From an uncultured Tolumonas sp. (GTDB lineage: Bacteria > Pseudomonadota > Gammaproteobacteria > Enterobacterales > Aeromonadaceae): a stretch of 64,000 nt of DNA. The notes under the pieces were generated by a model, which worked only from the letters and a program-made list of their open reading frames with translations, did not search any database and was not told the DNA's origin. Position numbers and translations under genes: made by a program. How positions within the stretch are numbered: position 1 is the first letter of the stretch; each line of letters opens with the position of its first letter. The stretch covers positions 302,501 through 366,500 of the forward strand of contig NZ_OY781381.1 in NCBI RefSeq assembly GCF_963676665.1, written 5' to 3'. Below are positions 10,640 through 19,539 of the stretch, piece by piece.

Positions 10640-11278
10640 TTAATTCCAGACCAGCACGTCAACCGGCGTCGGGTTATACGCATTACAGGGGTTGTTCAGC
10701 TGTGGACAGTTGGAGATCAGCACGATGACATCCATCAGCGCTTTCAGTTCCACATATTTACCCGGTGCACTAATGCCATCGGCAAAACTCAAACCACCGT
10801 CCGCCGTAATGGGCACGTTCATGAAGAAATTGATGTTATGGGTGATATCGCGCTTGCTCATGCCAAATTCCGGTTTTTCGGTCACCGCCAGCAACCAGCT
10901 GTCACGGCAGGCATGCATGTGCTTTTTGCCTAAATCGTAACGCACCTGATTACTCTCAGTGGCACACGCGCCACCCAAGGTGTCATGGCGACCACAAGTG
11001 TCAGCAACGATTTCCAACATCGGATTGCCTTCGTTAGTCATCAGCGTAGTTCCCGCTGACAAGTAAACATTGCCCTGCTCACGAATGGTATCCACCGCGC
11101 TGTAACGCTCAGCGGGGTTAGCTGCGGAATAAAACAGGGTGTCTGCCGCCTGATTGCCTTCCGAATCAACAATGCGGATGGTCTGCCCCGCTTTCACCAC
11201 TTTCATCCAATAATCGCCGGCCAGCACTGTTTCACGATAGGCCACGTCCGTTGGATTTAACAAACTTTCCTTGATCAT
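10640..11278 (-). CDS. DUF1989 protein, probable carboxyguanidine deiminase subunit (UAAP2 type)
   Basis: A 212-residue DUF1989 protein of the type called urea carboxylase- or urea amidolyase-associated protein 2. In guanidine-degrading bacteria the two DUF1989 proteins form carboxyguanidine deiminase (CgdA/CgdB), which converts carboxyguanidine to allophanate and ammonia. Conserved stretches include [23 protein letters not shown] and [10 protein letters not shown], with Cys and His that could bind a metal. The ATG at 11278 is preceded by AAGGAG, although the frame runs further upstream inside the previous gene. I cannot assign CgdA versus CgdB. Confidence 0.85.
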   Translation of the reverse strand: MIKESLLNPTDVAYRETVLAGDYWMKVVKAGQTIRIVDSEGNQAADTLFYSAANPAERYSAVDTIREQGNVYLSAGTTLMTNEGNPMLEIVADTCGRHDTLGGACATESNQVRYDLGKKHMHACRDSWLLAVTEKPEFGMSKRDITHNINFFMNVPITADGGLSFADGISAPGKYVELKALMDVIVLISNCPQLNNPCNAYNPTPVDVLVWN

Positions 11279-11288
11279 AAATCGCTCC

Positions 11289-12011
11289 TTAGTGACCAGC
11301 GCAGCAAACATAACGACGGGTATTTTCAAAGCCACGACCATTTTCCGGGCGGGAAAGACGACAAACATCATCCGCCGCCACAGGCTCGGCCTTATACACG
11401 CCATACTGAATTGGCTTACGCGGATATTCCGCCGCGCCATCCATCGGATGCGGACAGGTGTTAAACACCACCAGCGTTTCCATCTCAAAACGCAGCGTAA
11501 TGCTGTCACCTGCTTTCGAATGCCCCGCAGCAAATTGCAGATTACCTGCGTCATCGGTAAACACTTTGCTGAACAGATTGAGGTTGGCTGCCAAATCCCG
11601 AGCGCCTAAACCATATTTCGCCACTTCCACCAGAAAGCTGTCGTAACCGTTTTGTTTCCACAGATTGCGATCATGCTGATAATCACGCTCGCCCCACCGC
11701 GCCGCCACTTTTGCTTTGTTGGTGGTGCCTGCCACGGTGTCGATCCAGCCGGTATCATCCTGCACGATGGAACAAAATATCCTCCCCATATCGGAATAGA
11801 GGCAATGTCCGGTGGTCAGCTTAAAAGTGTGCTGACATTTCAATGTATCTGGCGCGTTGTAACGCTCCAGCAGGTTACGCGGGTTGTAGAACAGCATGCC
11901 AACGTTGGCACCACCTTCAACATCGGTGATTTTCAACAGCGATCCGGCTGGCATCACCATCGACCAGTGGCTGCCACCGGGCAGCGAATCTTCAAACAAT
12001 AATTCCGCCAT
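11289..12011 (-). CDS. DUF1989 protein, probable carboxyguanidine deiminase subunit (UAAP1 type)
   Basis: A 240-residue DUF1989 protein, the longer partner of the pair (UAAP1 type). Family stretches include [18 protein letters not shown] near the N-terminus and a C-terminal [10 protein letters not shown]. With the 212-residue paralogue it is the predicted heteromeric carboxyguanidine deiminase. The ATG at 12011 lies one base after the stop of the ATPase gene and has a GGAGC ribosome-binding site inside that gene; the upstream in-frame codons to 12053 overlap the ATPase and are rejected. Ten bases separate its stop from the next start. Confidence 0.85.
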   Translation of the reverse strand: MAELLFEDSLPGGSHWSMVMPAGSLLKITDVEGGANVGMLFYNPRNLLERYNAPDTLKCQHTFKLTTGHCLYSDMGRIFCSIVQDDTGWIDTVAGTTNKAKVAARWGERDYQHDRNLWKQNGYDSFLVEVAKYGLGARDLAANLNLFSKVFTDDAGNLQFAAGHSKAGDSITLRFEMETLVVFNTCPHPMDGAAEYPRKPIQYGVYKAEPVAADDVCRLSRPENGRGFENTRRYVCCAGH

Positions 12012-12012
12012 A

Positions 12013-12795
12013 CTATTGCTCCGTTTTAGGTTCGGGTGACAAGCGCTGCGCATCTTCGGCTTTCAGCTGCCCACCTTGTAAAGGAATGTCATAGGTAATT
12101 TGTGCGCCGAAACGCTGCGGGGATTGCGGATCATGCCGCGATTTATCAAATACCCACAGGCGACTGCCCAGCGCAAAACCCTCTTTTAAATCGTGTGTCA
12201 CCATGAAAATGGTTAACCCTTGCTGCAACCACAATTCACGGATGAGTTGGTGCATGTCACCACGAATACCCGGGTCCAGCGCACCAAAGGGTTCATCGAG
12301 TAACAAGATGCGTGGCTTTTTCATCAGCGCCTGAGCAATCGCCAGACGCTGCTGCATACCACCCGACAACTCGCTGGGGTAACGGTTGAGTGCATGACCC
12401 AACCCTACCCGTTCCAGCATAGCGACCGCGCGATCTTCCGCCTGTTTTTTCGCCGCACCAAACAACTTACCCAGCCACGGTGACTGCGCAAATTCATCAG
12501 CCAGCAGCACATTGCCCAGCGCAGTTAAATGAGGAAACACCGAATACTTCTGGAACACGATGCCACGGTGTTCGTCCGGTTCCTGTGGAATGGGTTTGCC
12601 ATCCAGCAACAACTCACCACGCGACACACTCTCCGTACCCAGCAGCAGTTTGAGGAAGGTACTTTTGCCACAGCCGGAAGCGCCGACCACCGTGACAAAT
12701 TCACCGGCATTGATAGAGACATTGATGCGTTCCAACACGCACACATCGCCATACTCTTTCCAGACGTTTTTCGCCTGCAAAATCGGTTGGCTCAT
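12013..12795 (-). CDS. ABC transporter ATP-binding protein (nitrate/taurine type), probable guanidine import
   Basis: A 260-residue ATPase of the NitT/TauT (SsuB/TauB-like) importer family. It has Walker A GASGCGKST (38-46), a Q-loop at FQKYSVFPH, the signature LSGGMQQR, Walker B ILLLDEPFGALD and a switch histidine in VTHDLKEG. It overlaps the permease gene by four bases (ATGA). With the adjacent permease and binding protein it makes a complete importer. The substrate is inferred to be guanidine from the riboswitch and the catabolic genes; urea or a related amide is the alternative. Confidence 0.92.
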   Translation of the reverse strand: MSQPILQAKNVWKEYGDVCVLERINVSINAGEFVTVVGASGCGKSTFLKLLLGTESVSRGELLLDGKPIPQEPDEHRGIVFQKYSVFPHLTALGNVLLADEFAQSPWLGKLFGAAKKQAEDRAVAMLERVGLGHALNRYPSELSGGMQQRLAIAQALMKKPRILLLDEPFGALDPGIRGDMHQLIRELWLQQGLTIFMVTHDLKEGFALGSRLWVFDKSRHDPQSPQRFGAQITYDIPLQGGQLKAEDAQRLSPEPKTEQ

Positions 12796-13622
12796 CCTTG
12801 CGCCTCCCCGTTACGACCGAAATACCAAGGGAACGCTTTGCGGGCCGTCACTTTCAAAATCCAGTCCATCGCAAAAGCCAGCAGTGTGATCCAAAAGACA
12901 TACGGCAAGATCACCGACATATCGAGGTAACGCCGTACCAGAAAAATGCGATAACCCAGCCCTTCGGTGGCAGCAATCGCCTCGGCTGCAATCAAAAACA
13001 GCCACGCACTGCCCAGCGTCAGGCGCACCGCCTCAAACAAGCGCGGTAACACCTGCGGCAACATCATGCGCAGCAAAATCTGCCAACTGGTCGCCCCCAG
13101 CGTCTGCGCTTTGATCAGCTGTTCCTCTGGCAAACTCAGCGTCTTTAATTGCAGATCGCGGATCAGGATCGGACAGATCCCAATCACGATCAGCATTACC
13201 TTCGCCAAGTCGCCCAAGCCAAAAACAATAAACAGGATAGGCAAAATAGCCATCGGCGGGATCAGTGACAACGCCGTCACAACTGGTGAAACCGGGGTAC
13301 GGAACAGCGGAATACCACCATTGAGCAAACCCACACTCAACCCTAGTGCCGCACTGATCCCCACACCCATCAGTAACAACCGCAGACTGGATAACGTGTC
13401 CGCCAGCAGCAAATACTCGCCAGTACGGCGGCTTGGCTCGAACGCCATTCGGGCAATCGAATCCAAGATCACCGGGAATGAAGGCAGCATCTTGTCATTC
13501 GGATTTAGCGCCAAACGTGCTTCTGAATTAATCAGATACAGCAGCAGCAAAATCACAAACGGCAGTAATGCTAATAACCAGCGACCTAAGCGATCCGGTT
13601 GTCGATTAATGAGTCGGGCCAT
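12792..13622 (-). CDS. ABC transporter permease (SsuC/TauC type), probable guanidine import
   Basis: About 276-residue inner-membrane permease of the binding-protein-dependent family with around six hydrophobic segments and a coupling-helix region near DLQLKTLSLPEEQLIKAQTL, characteristic of NitT/TauT permeases. The ATG at 13622 is chosen because AAGGAG (13630-13635) sits 7 bases upstream; an in-frame TTG at 13628 is too close to that site. Its stop overlaps the ATPase start. Confidence 0.9.
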   Translation of the reverse strand: MARLINRQPDRLGRWLLALLPFVILLLLYLINSEARLALNPNDKMLPSFPVILDSIARMAFEPSRRTGEYLLLADTLSSLRLLLMGVGISAALGLSVGLLNGGIPLFRTPVSPVVTALSLIPPMAILPILFIVFGLGDLAKVMLIVIGICPILIRDLQLKTLSLPEEQLIKAQTLGATSWQILLRMMLPQVLPRLFEAVRLTLGSAWLFLIAAEAIAATEGLGYRIFLVRRYLDMSVILPYVFWITLLAFAMDWILKVTARKAFPWYFGRNGEAQG

Positions 13623-13646
13623 TGCCAATCTCCTTTACCACTCGGA

Positions 13647-14723
13647 TCACAGCTTACCGTCGGCAGCCATTTGCATATAAGTCGGGTCAAAACGCAGCTT
13701 CACATTGTTTTTATCACCGTAAATACCGGCTGGGGTTTCGATACCGATAAAATCAGCGCTTGGGGCACTTTCACCCAGCAAACCATGCTGCAGTGAGAAT
13801 TCAGCCACTAGCTGCATGGTGAGTTTTAAATGCGGGTCTTGCGCTTGAGACAATGCATCGACGGGGTTGTAGAACATTTTGGTGGCATTTAACTGTGCTT
13901 CATAACCCGCCAGATCGGTGCCGGAAGCCTTCGCCATGGAAGTACGCGCTTCTTTGGCTTTTGCATCATTACCAGACATGGTGTACATCACTTCATACCA
14001 AGCCCCTGCCAGCGCTTTACCCAATTCAGGATGCGCTTTCAGCTTGTCGGTTTTAACCACCAGCAAATCGAGAATTTCACCAGGGATCTTGCTGGAATCA
14101 AACACCAAATGGCTACCCGGCTGTTTGACTACTTCCGACAACATCGGGTTCCAGGTAACCGTGGCCGTGACATCTTTAGTCGCATACGCAGACACGATAT
14201 CGGCATCCGAGGTGTTAACGATCTTTATGTCTTTCTCGTTCATACCTTGGGTTTCCAACGCACGCGCCAGCAAATAATGCGATACACTCAGCTCTACCAG
14301 ATTAACGGGCTGGCCTTTGATATCTTTCAGATCGGATTTGCCTTTCAGCACCACACCGTCATTACCATTGGAATAATCACCAATGATCATGGCGGTAGAA
14401 TCAACACCACCGGCAGCCGGAATCGTCAGCGCATCCATGTTGGTCATCACACAGCCATCAAAACCACCGGCGGTATACTGATTAATTGACTCGACGTAGT
14501 CGTTCACCTGCACGACATCAATATCAATGCCGTATTTATCTGCCCATTTTTTGATAATGCCGCTTTGTGCCGCATAATCCCACGGCATCCAACCGGCATA
14601 AATCGTCCAGGCAACTTTGAATTTTTCTTTGGCAAATGCCGGCACAGAGCCAAACAAAAAGACCGGTAACAGGCCAACACACAGCCATTTACGGAATGAG
14701 GAGCTAAAAGTGGATTTTTTCAT
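13647..14723 (-). CDS. ABC transporter substrate-binding protein, probable guanidine binding
   Basis: Periplasmic binding protein of 358 residues, first gene of the operon. It has a Sec signal peptide (basic n-region MKKSTFSSSFRKW, hydrophobic core, cleavage after PAFA near residue 31). The mature protein resembles NitT/TauT-type binding proteins, for example AWTIYAGWMPWDYA and the LVELSVSHYLLARAL stretch. The ligand cannot be read from sequence; guanidine is inferred from the riboswitch 58 bases upstream and the downstream enzymes. A GGGAGGG ribosome-binding site just before the ATG is itself part of a possible hairpin. Confidence 0.9.
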   Translation of the reverse strand: MKKSTFSSSFRKWLCVGLLPVFLFGSVPAFAKEKFKVAWTIYAGWMPWDYAAQSGIIKKWADKYGIDIDVVQVNDYVESINQYTAGGFDGCVMTNMDALTIPAAGGVDSTAMIIGDYSNGNDGVVLKGKSDLKDIKGQPVNLVELSVSHYLLARALETQGMNEKDIKIVNTSDADIVSAYATKDVTATVTWNPMLSEVVKQPGSHLVFDSSKIPGEILDLLVVKTDKLKAHPELGKALAGAWYEVMYTMSGNDAKAKEARTSMAKASGTDLAGYEAQLNATKMFYNPVDALSQAQDPHLKLTMQLVAEFSLQHGLLGESAPSADFIGIETPAGIYGDKNNVKLRFDPTYMQMAADGKL

Positions 14724-14780
14724 GGTTCCCTCCCTGGGAGCACGTGGTTAAAACACAAGAGATCATGGCTGTGCGCCGCT

Positions 14781-14870
14781 GTCTCCCGGGTTTTTGTCCC
14801 GCCGTGTAACCTTCAGGGAAGGTCGACAACTCTCGGACCAGACACTTACTTGGTAAGCCGGAACCCTAGT
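14781..14870 (-). promoter_or_regulatory. Guanidine-I (ykkC) riboswitch aptamer
   Basis: Read on the minus strand, the leader contains the hallmark blocks of the ykkC/guanidine-I aptamer in order: CTAGGGTTCCGG, TGGTCCGAGAG, ACACGGCGGGACAAAAAC and CCCGGGAG. The aptamer senses free guanidinium and switches expression on. Between aptamer and ATG lies CTCCCAGGGAGGG, so the ribosome-binding site can fold back on CTCCC, and the aptamer 3' strand CCCGGGAG can alternatively pair with CTCCCAGGG. No terminator with a U tract is visible, so translational control is the more likely mechanism. That mechanism is inference; the aptamer itself is clear. Confidence 0.93.
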
Positions 14871-14945
14871 CATCCATTACAAATTGTGGCACAGAAGCTA
14901 GCGTTTGCACGCCATAAACATCAAGTGCGTTATCTAGCCAAACTA

Positions 14946-14964
14946 ATGCAATTCATAAGCCAAG
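14946..14964 (-). promoter_or_regulatory. Candidate sigma-54 promoter of the guanidine operon
   Basis: Minus-strand TTGGCTTATGAATTGCAT has GG (14960-14961) and GC (14948-14949) exactly 10 bases apart and matches TGGC and TTGCA of the RpoN consensus, with the ACG part changed. It would start transcription about 65 bases before the aptamer. Control by nitrogen status through NtrC would fit the pathway, but I found no clear NtrC box upstream. Confidence 0.45.
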
Positions 14965-15331
14965 AGTAAATTAGCGCAAAAACGGCATTAAAATACTCAT
15001 TTGAGATTAATAATGCCCTTTTTATTAATCAGCCTGCCTAATTATTGTTACTGCGCGCCAAAATGAAACACCATTTAAGGGCAAATGTAATGTAATTTGT
15101 AAATGAAAAACAACTAACGTAAACCACTGGTTATAAACAAGTTAATGCATTAAAACTAATATATTTATTATGTTTTTTTATTAAAAAAATCGCTTTATAC
15201 TCAAATTTCACTGTAAAGATCATATTAATTACTTATTTATATCTTATAAGATTAACATGTCATCGAAGGAAAATGATGGCTGTTGAATGATAGGCTCTTG
15301 CCACACCGTCGGCAGTACAGGATGTAACTCT
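14965..15331 (+). other. AT-rich intergenic region between the divergent guanidine operon and chemoreceptor
   Basis: No gene is seen. The stretch is strongly A/T-rich from about 15000 to 15270 and would hold upstream regulatory sequence for the guanidine operon and the promoter of the chemoreceptor gene. I could not identify a convincing sigma-70 or sigma-28 promoter for the chemoreceptor. AGGA at 15319-15322 is the ribosome-binding site for its ATG at 15332. Confidence 0.6.
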
Positions 15332-16900
15332 ATGAATCATTTTGCATCAACCGCAGGCAGAGAAAGAGAATTCTCTGAGCAACATAATCTGATCTCTACC
15401 ACTGACACCCAAAGCCGCATTACCTATGCCAATGAACATTTCTGCGACATCGCTGGCTATCATCCGAATGAGCTCGAAAGCCAATACCACAACATAGTGC
15501 GCCATGCTGATATGCCAAAAGCCGCATTCAAAGACATGTGGGATCATCTAAAAGACAAAAAAAGCTGGATGGGTGTCGTAAAAAACCGCTGTAAAAATGG
15601 TGATCATTATTGGGTTAATGCGTATGTCACACCAATTTTAGATAACAACGGTAATGTATTTGAATATCAATCAGTACGAACTAAACCCTCAAGAGAAGAT
15701 ATAGAAAGAGCAGCAGGTTATTACCAACAAATTAATCAAGGAAAATTACCCCGCGCATTACGTTTGCCTACGTTTAATATTTCGTTAATCTCTCTTTTAC
15801 TTTCATTCAGTACTATTATCGCAATTATTGCGAATATGATGTTATCGGAAATAATCCCGCTTTCATCCGTCGCCATTGGTTTAGTAATAATACAATCCGT
15901 ATTTGCGATCTGGTGGGGAAGAAAATTAAAAACACTGGCTAATATTGCTAAAGAAAATTTTAATACTGATATTACGCAAGTGCTGTATACCGGTCGTCGC
16001 GACGAGCTCGCCGCGATCGAATTAGCGCTCAGAATGAAAAAAGCCGAATTAAGAGCCATTGTCGGACGAACCGGCGATACCTGTAATACCATTCTTCAAG
16101 CAGCGGAAGATGATGCGGGTAATATTCAGTCCATTACCAATAACATCGACCAACAACGGGCAGAAACAGAACAGCTGGCTACAGCCATCAATGAAATGAG
16201 CAGTTCGATCCGCGAAGTGGCTACCAGCGCCAGCTCAACTTCAGAATTGACAGCTGAAGCGCGTCAAACTGCGGCACTGGGTCAAAAAAGTATCCAAGCA
16301 ACGGTTAGCGCCGTAAATGCCTTACATGATGAATTAGATAACTCTAAAAAAGTTATTAATGAATTAGCTGATAACACCAAACATATAGGCAGCATCCTTG
16401 ACGTCATTACCAGTATTGCCGATCAAACCAACCTATTAGCACTCAATGCCGCGATCGAAGCTGCCAGAGCCGGAGAACAAGGGCGTGGTTTTGCGGTAGT
16501 CGCCGACGAGATCCGCTCTTTGGCATTGAAAACTCGCACCTCTACCGATGAAATTCAGCAAATGATCTCGAAACTACAAAGCAGTGCCAGTAGCGCTGTC
16601 ACGACGATGGATCATGGTGCTGATTTGTCTGAGACTTGCCGCACACAAGCCAATGCAGCAGGTGAAGTGTTCGGTCAAATTAATGACATGCTGCATCATG
16701 TGACTGACGCCAGCCATCAGATTGCCACTGCCGTTGAAGAACAGGCTTATGTCACCGAAGATATTAATCGCAGCATCCATAACATTCGTGAATTGGCTGA
16801 CACCAGTACAACCAGCAGCCATAACGCCGTTGATCGTATTGCGTTACTGGTAGAACGCTTGCAAGGCTTGTGTCGCCTGATCAACCAATTCCAACGTTAA
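15332..16900 (+). CDS. Aer-like PAS-domain methyl-accepting chemotaxis protein
   Basis: A 522-residue chemoreceptor with the architecture of the aerotaxis/energy sensor Aer. A cytoplasmic N-terminal PAS domain (about 15-125, with [14 protein letters not shown] and [19 protein letters not shown], very close to Aer) is followed by a hydrophobic hairpin anchor (about 155-205) and a cytoplasmic signalling domain with the receptor tip [20 protein letters not shown]. There is no periplasmic ligand domain, so it should sense redox state, probably through PAS-bound FAD. The ATG at 15332 is preferred over 15287 because it has AGGA 9 bases upstream and gives the expected N-terminus. It is monocistronic. 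Confidence 0.93.
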   Translation: MNHFASTAGREREFSEQHNLISTTDTQSRITYANEHFCDIAGYHPNELESQYHNIVRHADMPKAAFKDMWDHLKDKKSWMGVVKNRCKNGDHYWVNAYVTPILDNNGNVFEYQSVRTKPSREDIERAAGYYQQINQGKLPRALRLPTFNISLISLLLSFSTIIAIIANMMLSEIIPLSSVAIGLVIIQSVFAIWWGRKLKTLANIAKENFNTDITQVLYTGRRDELAAIELALRMKKAELRAIVGRTGDTCNTILQAAEDDAGNIQSITNNIDQQRAETEQLATAINEMSSSIREVATSASSTSELTAEARQTAALGQKSIQATVSAVNALHDELDNSKKVINELADNTKHIGSILDVITSIADQTNLLALNAAIEAARAGEQGRGFAVVADEIRSLALKTRTSTDEIQQMISKLQSSASSAVTTMDHGADLSETCRTQANAAGEVFGQINDMLHHVTDASHQIATAVEEQAYVTEDINRSIHNIRELADTSTTSSHNAVDRIALLVERLQGLCRLINQFQR

Positions 16901-16912
16901 TCAAATAAAACA

Positions 16913-16936
16913 GGACGATTTTAACGAAAATCGTCC
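16913..16936 (+). terminator. Hairpin after the Aer-like gene
   Basis: Perfect 10-bp stem GGACGATTTT/AAAATCGTCC with an AACG loop, 12 bases past the stop codon. The 3' tail (ACTCTCCC) is not a proper U tract, so termination may be weak or Rho-assisted. Confidence 0.55.
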
Positions 16937-16995
16937 ACTCTCCCACGCAAAGATCCCATTGATCCTTCTGGATCGTCAAAAAAATAGCTTAATTA

Positions 16996-17012
16996 CTGGC
17001 ACAGCCTTTGCT
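16996..17012 (+). promoter_or_regulatory. Strong candidate sigma-54 promoter upstream of the SieB-like gene
   Basis: CTGGCACAGCCTTTGCT matches the RpoN consensus YTGGCACGNNNNTTGCW at all but one defined position, with GG (16998-16999) and GC (17010-17011) exactly 10 bases apart. The predicted start near 17023 lies about 30 bases before the ATG at 17054. Confidence 0.6.
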
Positions 17013-17053
17013 CATTAACAAATACCCGCTAGACGTTATTCAGGGATATTTTT

Positions 17054-17632
17054 ATGAGACGGTGGAATAGACACTTTAGCCAATACCGCACACTGAACTG
17101 GCTTATGATATGGATGCTGCTTTGCTGCTGCACAATTTTATTGTTTCCGGTCGAACGCTTACACAGCGCTGGGGAATGGTTAATACAATTCAGAGTATTC
17201 TTTAGTCTGGGTTTGTTAATTGCCTGCTCATACTTTGCCAGCCAGCTATTATTGATTGGTTGGGATCATGCACTTACGCATTGGTTGGAACGCCAGAAAC
17301 AGCAAAATTTGCAACGTATGATTGAGTGCCTGGATTTCACCGAAAAGGCTATTTTACGCGAGTTTGTGATCCAACGAAAAAGCGTCATAAATTTGCCATT
17401 GACCGAACCAGCAGTCAAAAATTTGTTAGATGCCGGTGTTCTTGACTTTGCATATGGTCAGCCACTGAACGATGACTTAAGTCAGATAAAAGCGTTGATG
17501 ATTGCATTGGAAGCCCGTCCATTACTGACCTACAAAGCGCTTGGTTTAAGTAATGGTAAAATGAGCGAAGAACAAGTCGAAATTATTATGAACGCACGAC
17601 CAAAATACGTCAGTAAAAACTCAATGCGCTAA
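17054..17632 (+). CDS. SieB-like (superinfection exclusion B family) membrane protein
   Basis: A 192-residue protein with two N-terminal transmembrane helices (about 15-34 and 47-70) and a cytoplasmic C-terminal part. The stretch TEKAILREFVIQRKSVINLPL followed by an NLLDAGVLDF segment resembles the SieB-type family, whose founding members are lambdoid-phage proteins that block superinfecting phage. Many members are chromosomal, without phage neighbours, and of unknown function. Here it stands alone between a chemoreceptor and mgsA, with no prophage genes nearby and a sigma-54-type site in front. The family assignment is from memory of the pattern and is moderate. Confidence 0.55.
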   Translation: MRRWNRHFSQYRTLNWLMIWMLLCCCTILLFPVERLHSAGEWLIQFRVFFSLGLLIACSYFASQLLLIGWDHALTHWLERQKQQNLQRMIECLDFTEKAILREFVIQRKSVINLPLTEPAVKNLLDAGVLDFAYGQPLNDDLSQIKALMIALEARPLLTYKALGLSNGKMSEEQVEIIMNARPKYVSKNSMR

Positions 17633-17645
17633 TTCCTTTCTAATT

Positions 17646-17682
17646 AATAAAAAAGCACCTTTGAAAGGTGCTTTTTTATTTA
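17646..17682. terminator. Bidirectional terminator between the SieB-like gene and mgsA
   Basis: Stem AAAAGCACCTT/AAGGTGCTTTT with a TGA loop, flanked by an A run on the left and a T run on the right, so it can end transcription from both convergent genes. Confidence 0.88.
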
Positions 17683-17703
17683 ACCAGATCAACGAGTTAA
17701 ATT

Positions 17704-18165
17704 TTATTCAGTCCGTGATTTCAAATACCCAGCATAATCTGGAATTTCAATACTGAATGCTTTTTTCATATTCGGCGAATCCATCAGGAAGTCGGCCGTT
17801 GCCTGATTGGTTGCCATCGGAATATTCCATACTGCAGCCAATCGTAATAAAGCTTTAACATCCGGATCATGCGGTACAGCATTGAGCGGATCCCAGAAGA
17901 AAATTAATACATCAATTTTTCCTTCTGCAATCAAAGCCCCTAATTGCTGATCGCCGCCCATTGGCCCAGACAGCAAACAAGTGATCGGCAAACCCGCCTC
18001 TTTACTTAAACGAGTACCTGTTGTACCCGTCGCATACAGATGATGTAACTTCAACTCTTCTGCACGAACTTTTACCCAGTCAACCAGCGCCTGTTTCATA
18101 TTGTCGTGTGCCACTAAAGCCACACGCTTGTGCCCAGCCATTTCACGTTGAGTCATTAACGCCAT
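17704..18165 (-). CDS. mgsA: Methylglyoxal synthase
   Basis: Converts dihydroxyacetone phosphate to methylglyoxal plus phosphate, a bypass of lower glycolysis used when phosphate is limiting or sugar phosphates build up. The 153-residue protein is family length and nearly identical to E. coli MgsA over the core: [41 protein letters not shown] and the [20 protein letters not shown] block, which holds the catalytic Asp and His. Single gene, convergent with the SieB-like gene. Confidence 0.96.
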   Translation of the reverse strand: MALMTQREMAGHKRVALVAHDNMKQALVDWVKVRAEELKLHHLYATGTTGTRLSKEAGLPITCLLSGPMGGDQQLGALIAEGKIDVLIFFWDPLNAVPHDPDVKALLRLAAVWNIPMATNQATADFLMDSPNMKKAFSIEIPDYAGYLKSRTE

Positions 18166-18229
18166 ACCAATCCCTCGGATAGATAATCTAATCGTGCTTA
18201 AATTTGCGCTGCACAGTATATATTTTTGA

Positions 18230-18261
18230 TAAAAATAAAGGGCGACCTAAGTCGCCCTTTA
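18230..18261 (-). terminator. Terminator of the str operon (after tufA)
   Basis: Minus-strand stem AAAGGGCGAC/GTCGCCCTTT with a TTAG loop, followed by ATTTTT; a standard intrinsic terminator about 30 bases past the tufA stop. Confidence 0.88.
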
Positions 18262-18290
18262 TTATATTGCGTGATGCGCAAATTAATCGA

Positions 18291-19496
<1,206 letters not shown>

Positions 19497-19499
19497 TTA

Positions 19500-19525
19500 T
19501 TTCCGCCAGTCTGAACTGGCGGAAA
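19500..19525 (-). other. Intercistronic hairpin between fusA and tufA
   Basis: Stem TTTCCGCCAGT/ACTGGCGGAAA with a 4-base loop and no U tract. It probably stabilises the upstream mRNA end or slows polymerase, allowing unequal fusA and tufA expression. Confidence 0.6.
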
Positions 19526-19539
19526 AGATTACGTGTTAA

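Noticed and set aside
6921..14723. Operon as a plain urea uptake and degradation locus
   Set aside because: All enzyme families fit urea, but the guanidine-I aptamer and the DUF1989 pair point to guanidine. Urea remains the alternative.
14871..14945. Second possible sigma-54 site near TTGGCTAGATAACGCA (minus strand)
   Set aside because: The GG to GC spacing is 9, not 10, which is not tolerated by sigma-54.
17054..17632. Remnant prophage around the SieB-like gene
   Set aside because: No integrase, repressor, structural or lysis genes and no attachment-site repeats nearby; both neighbours are chromosomal genes in normal context.
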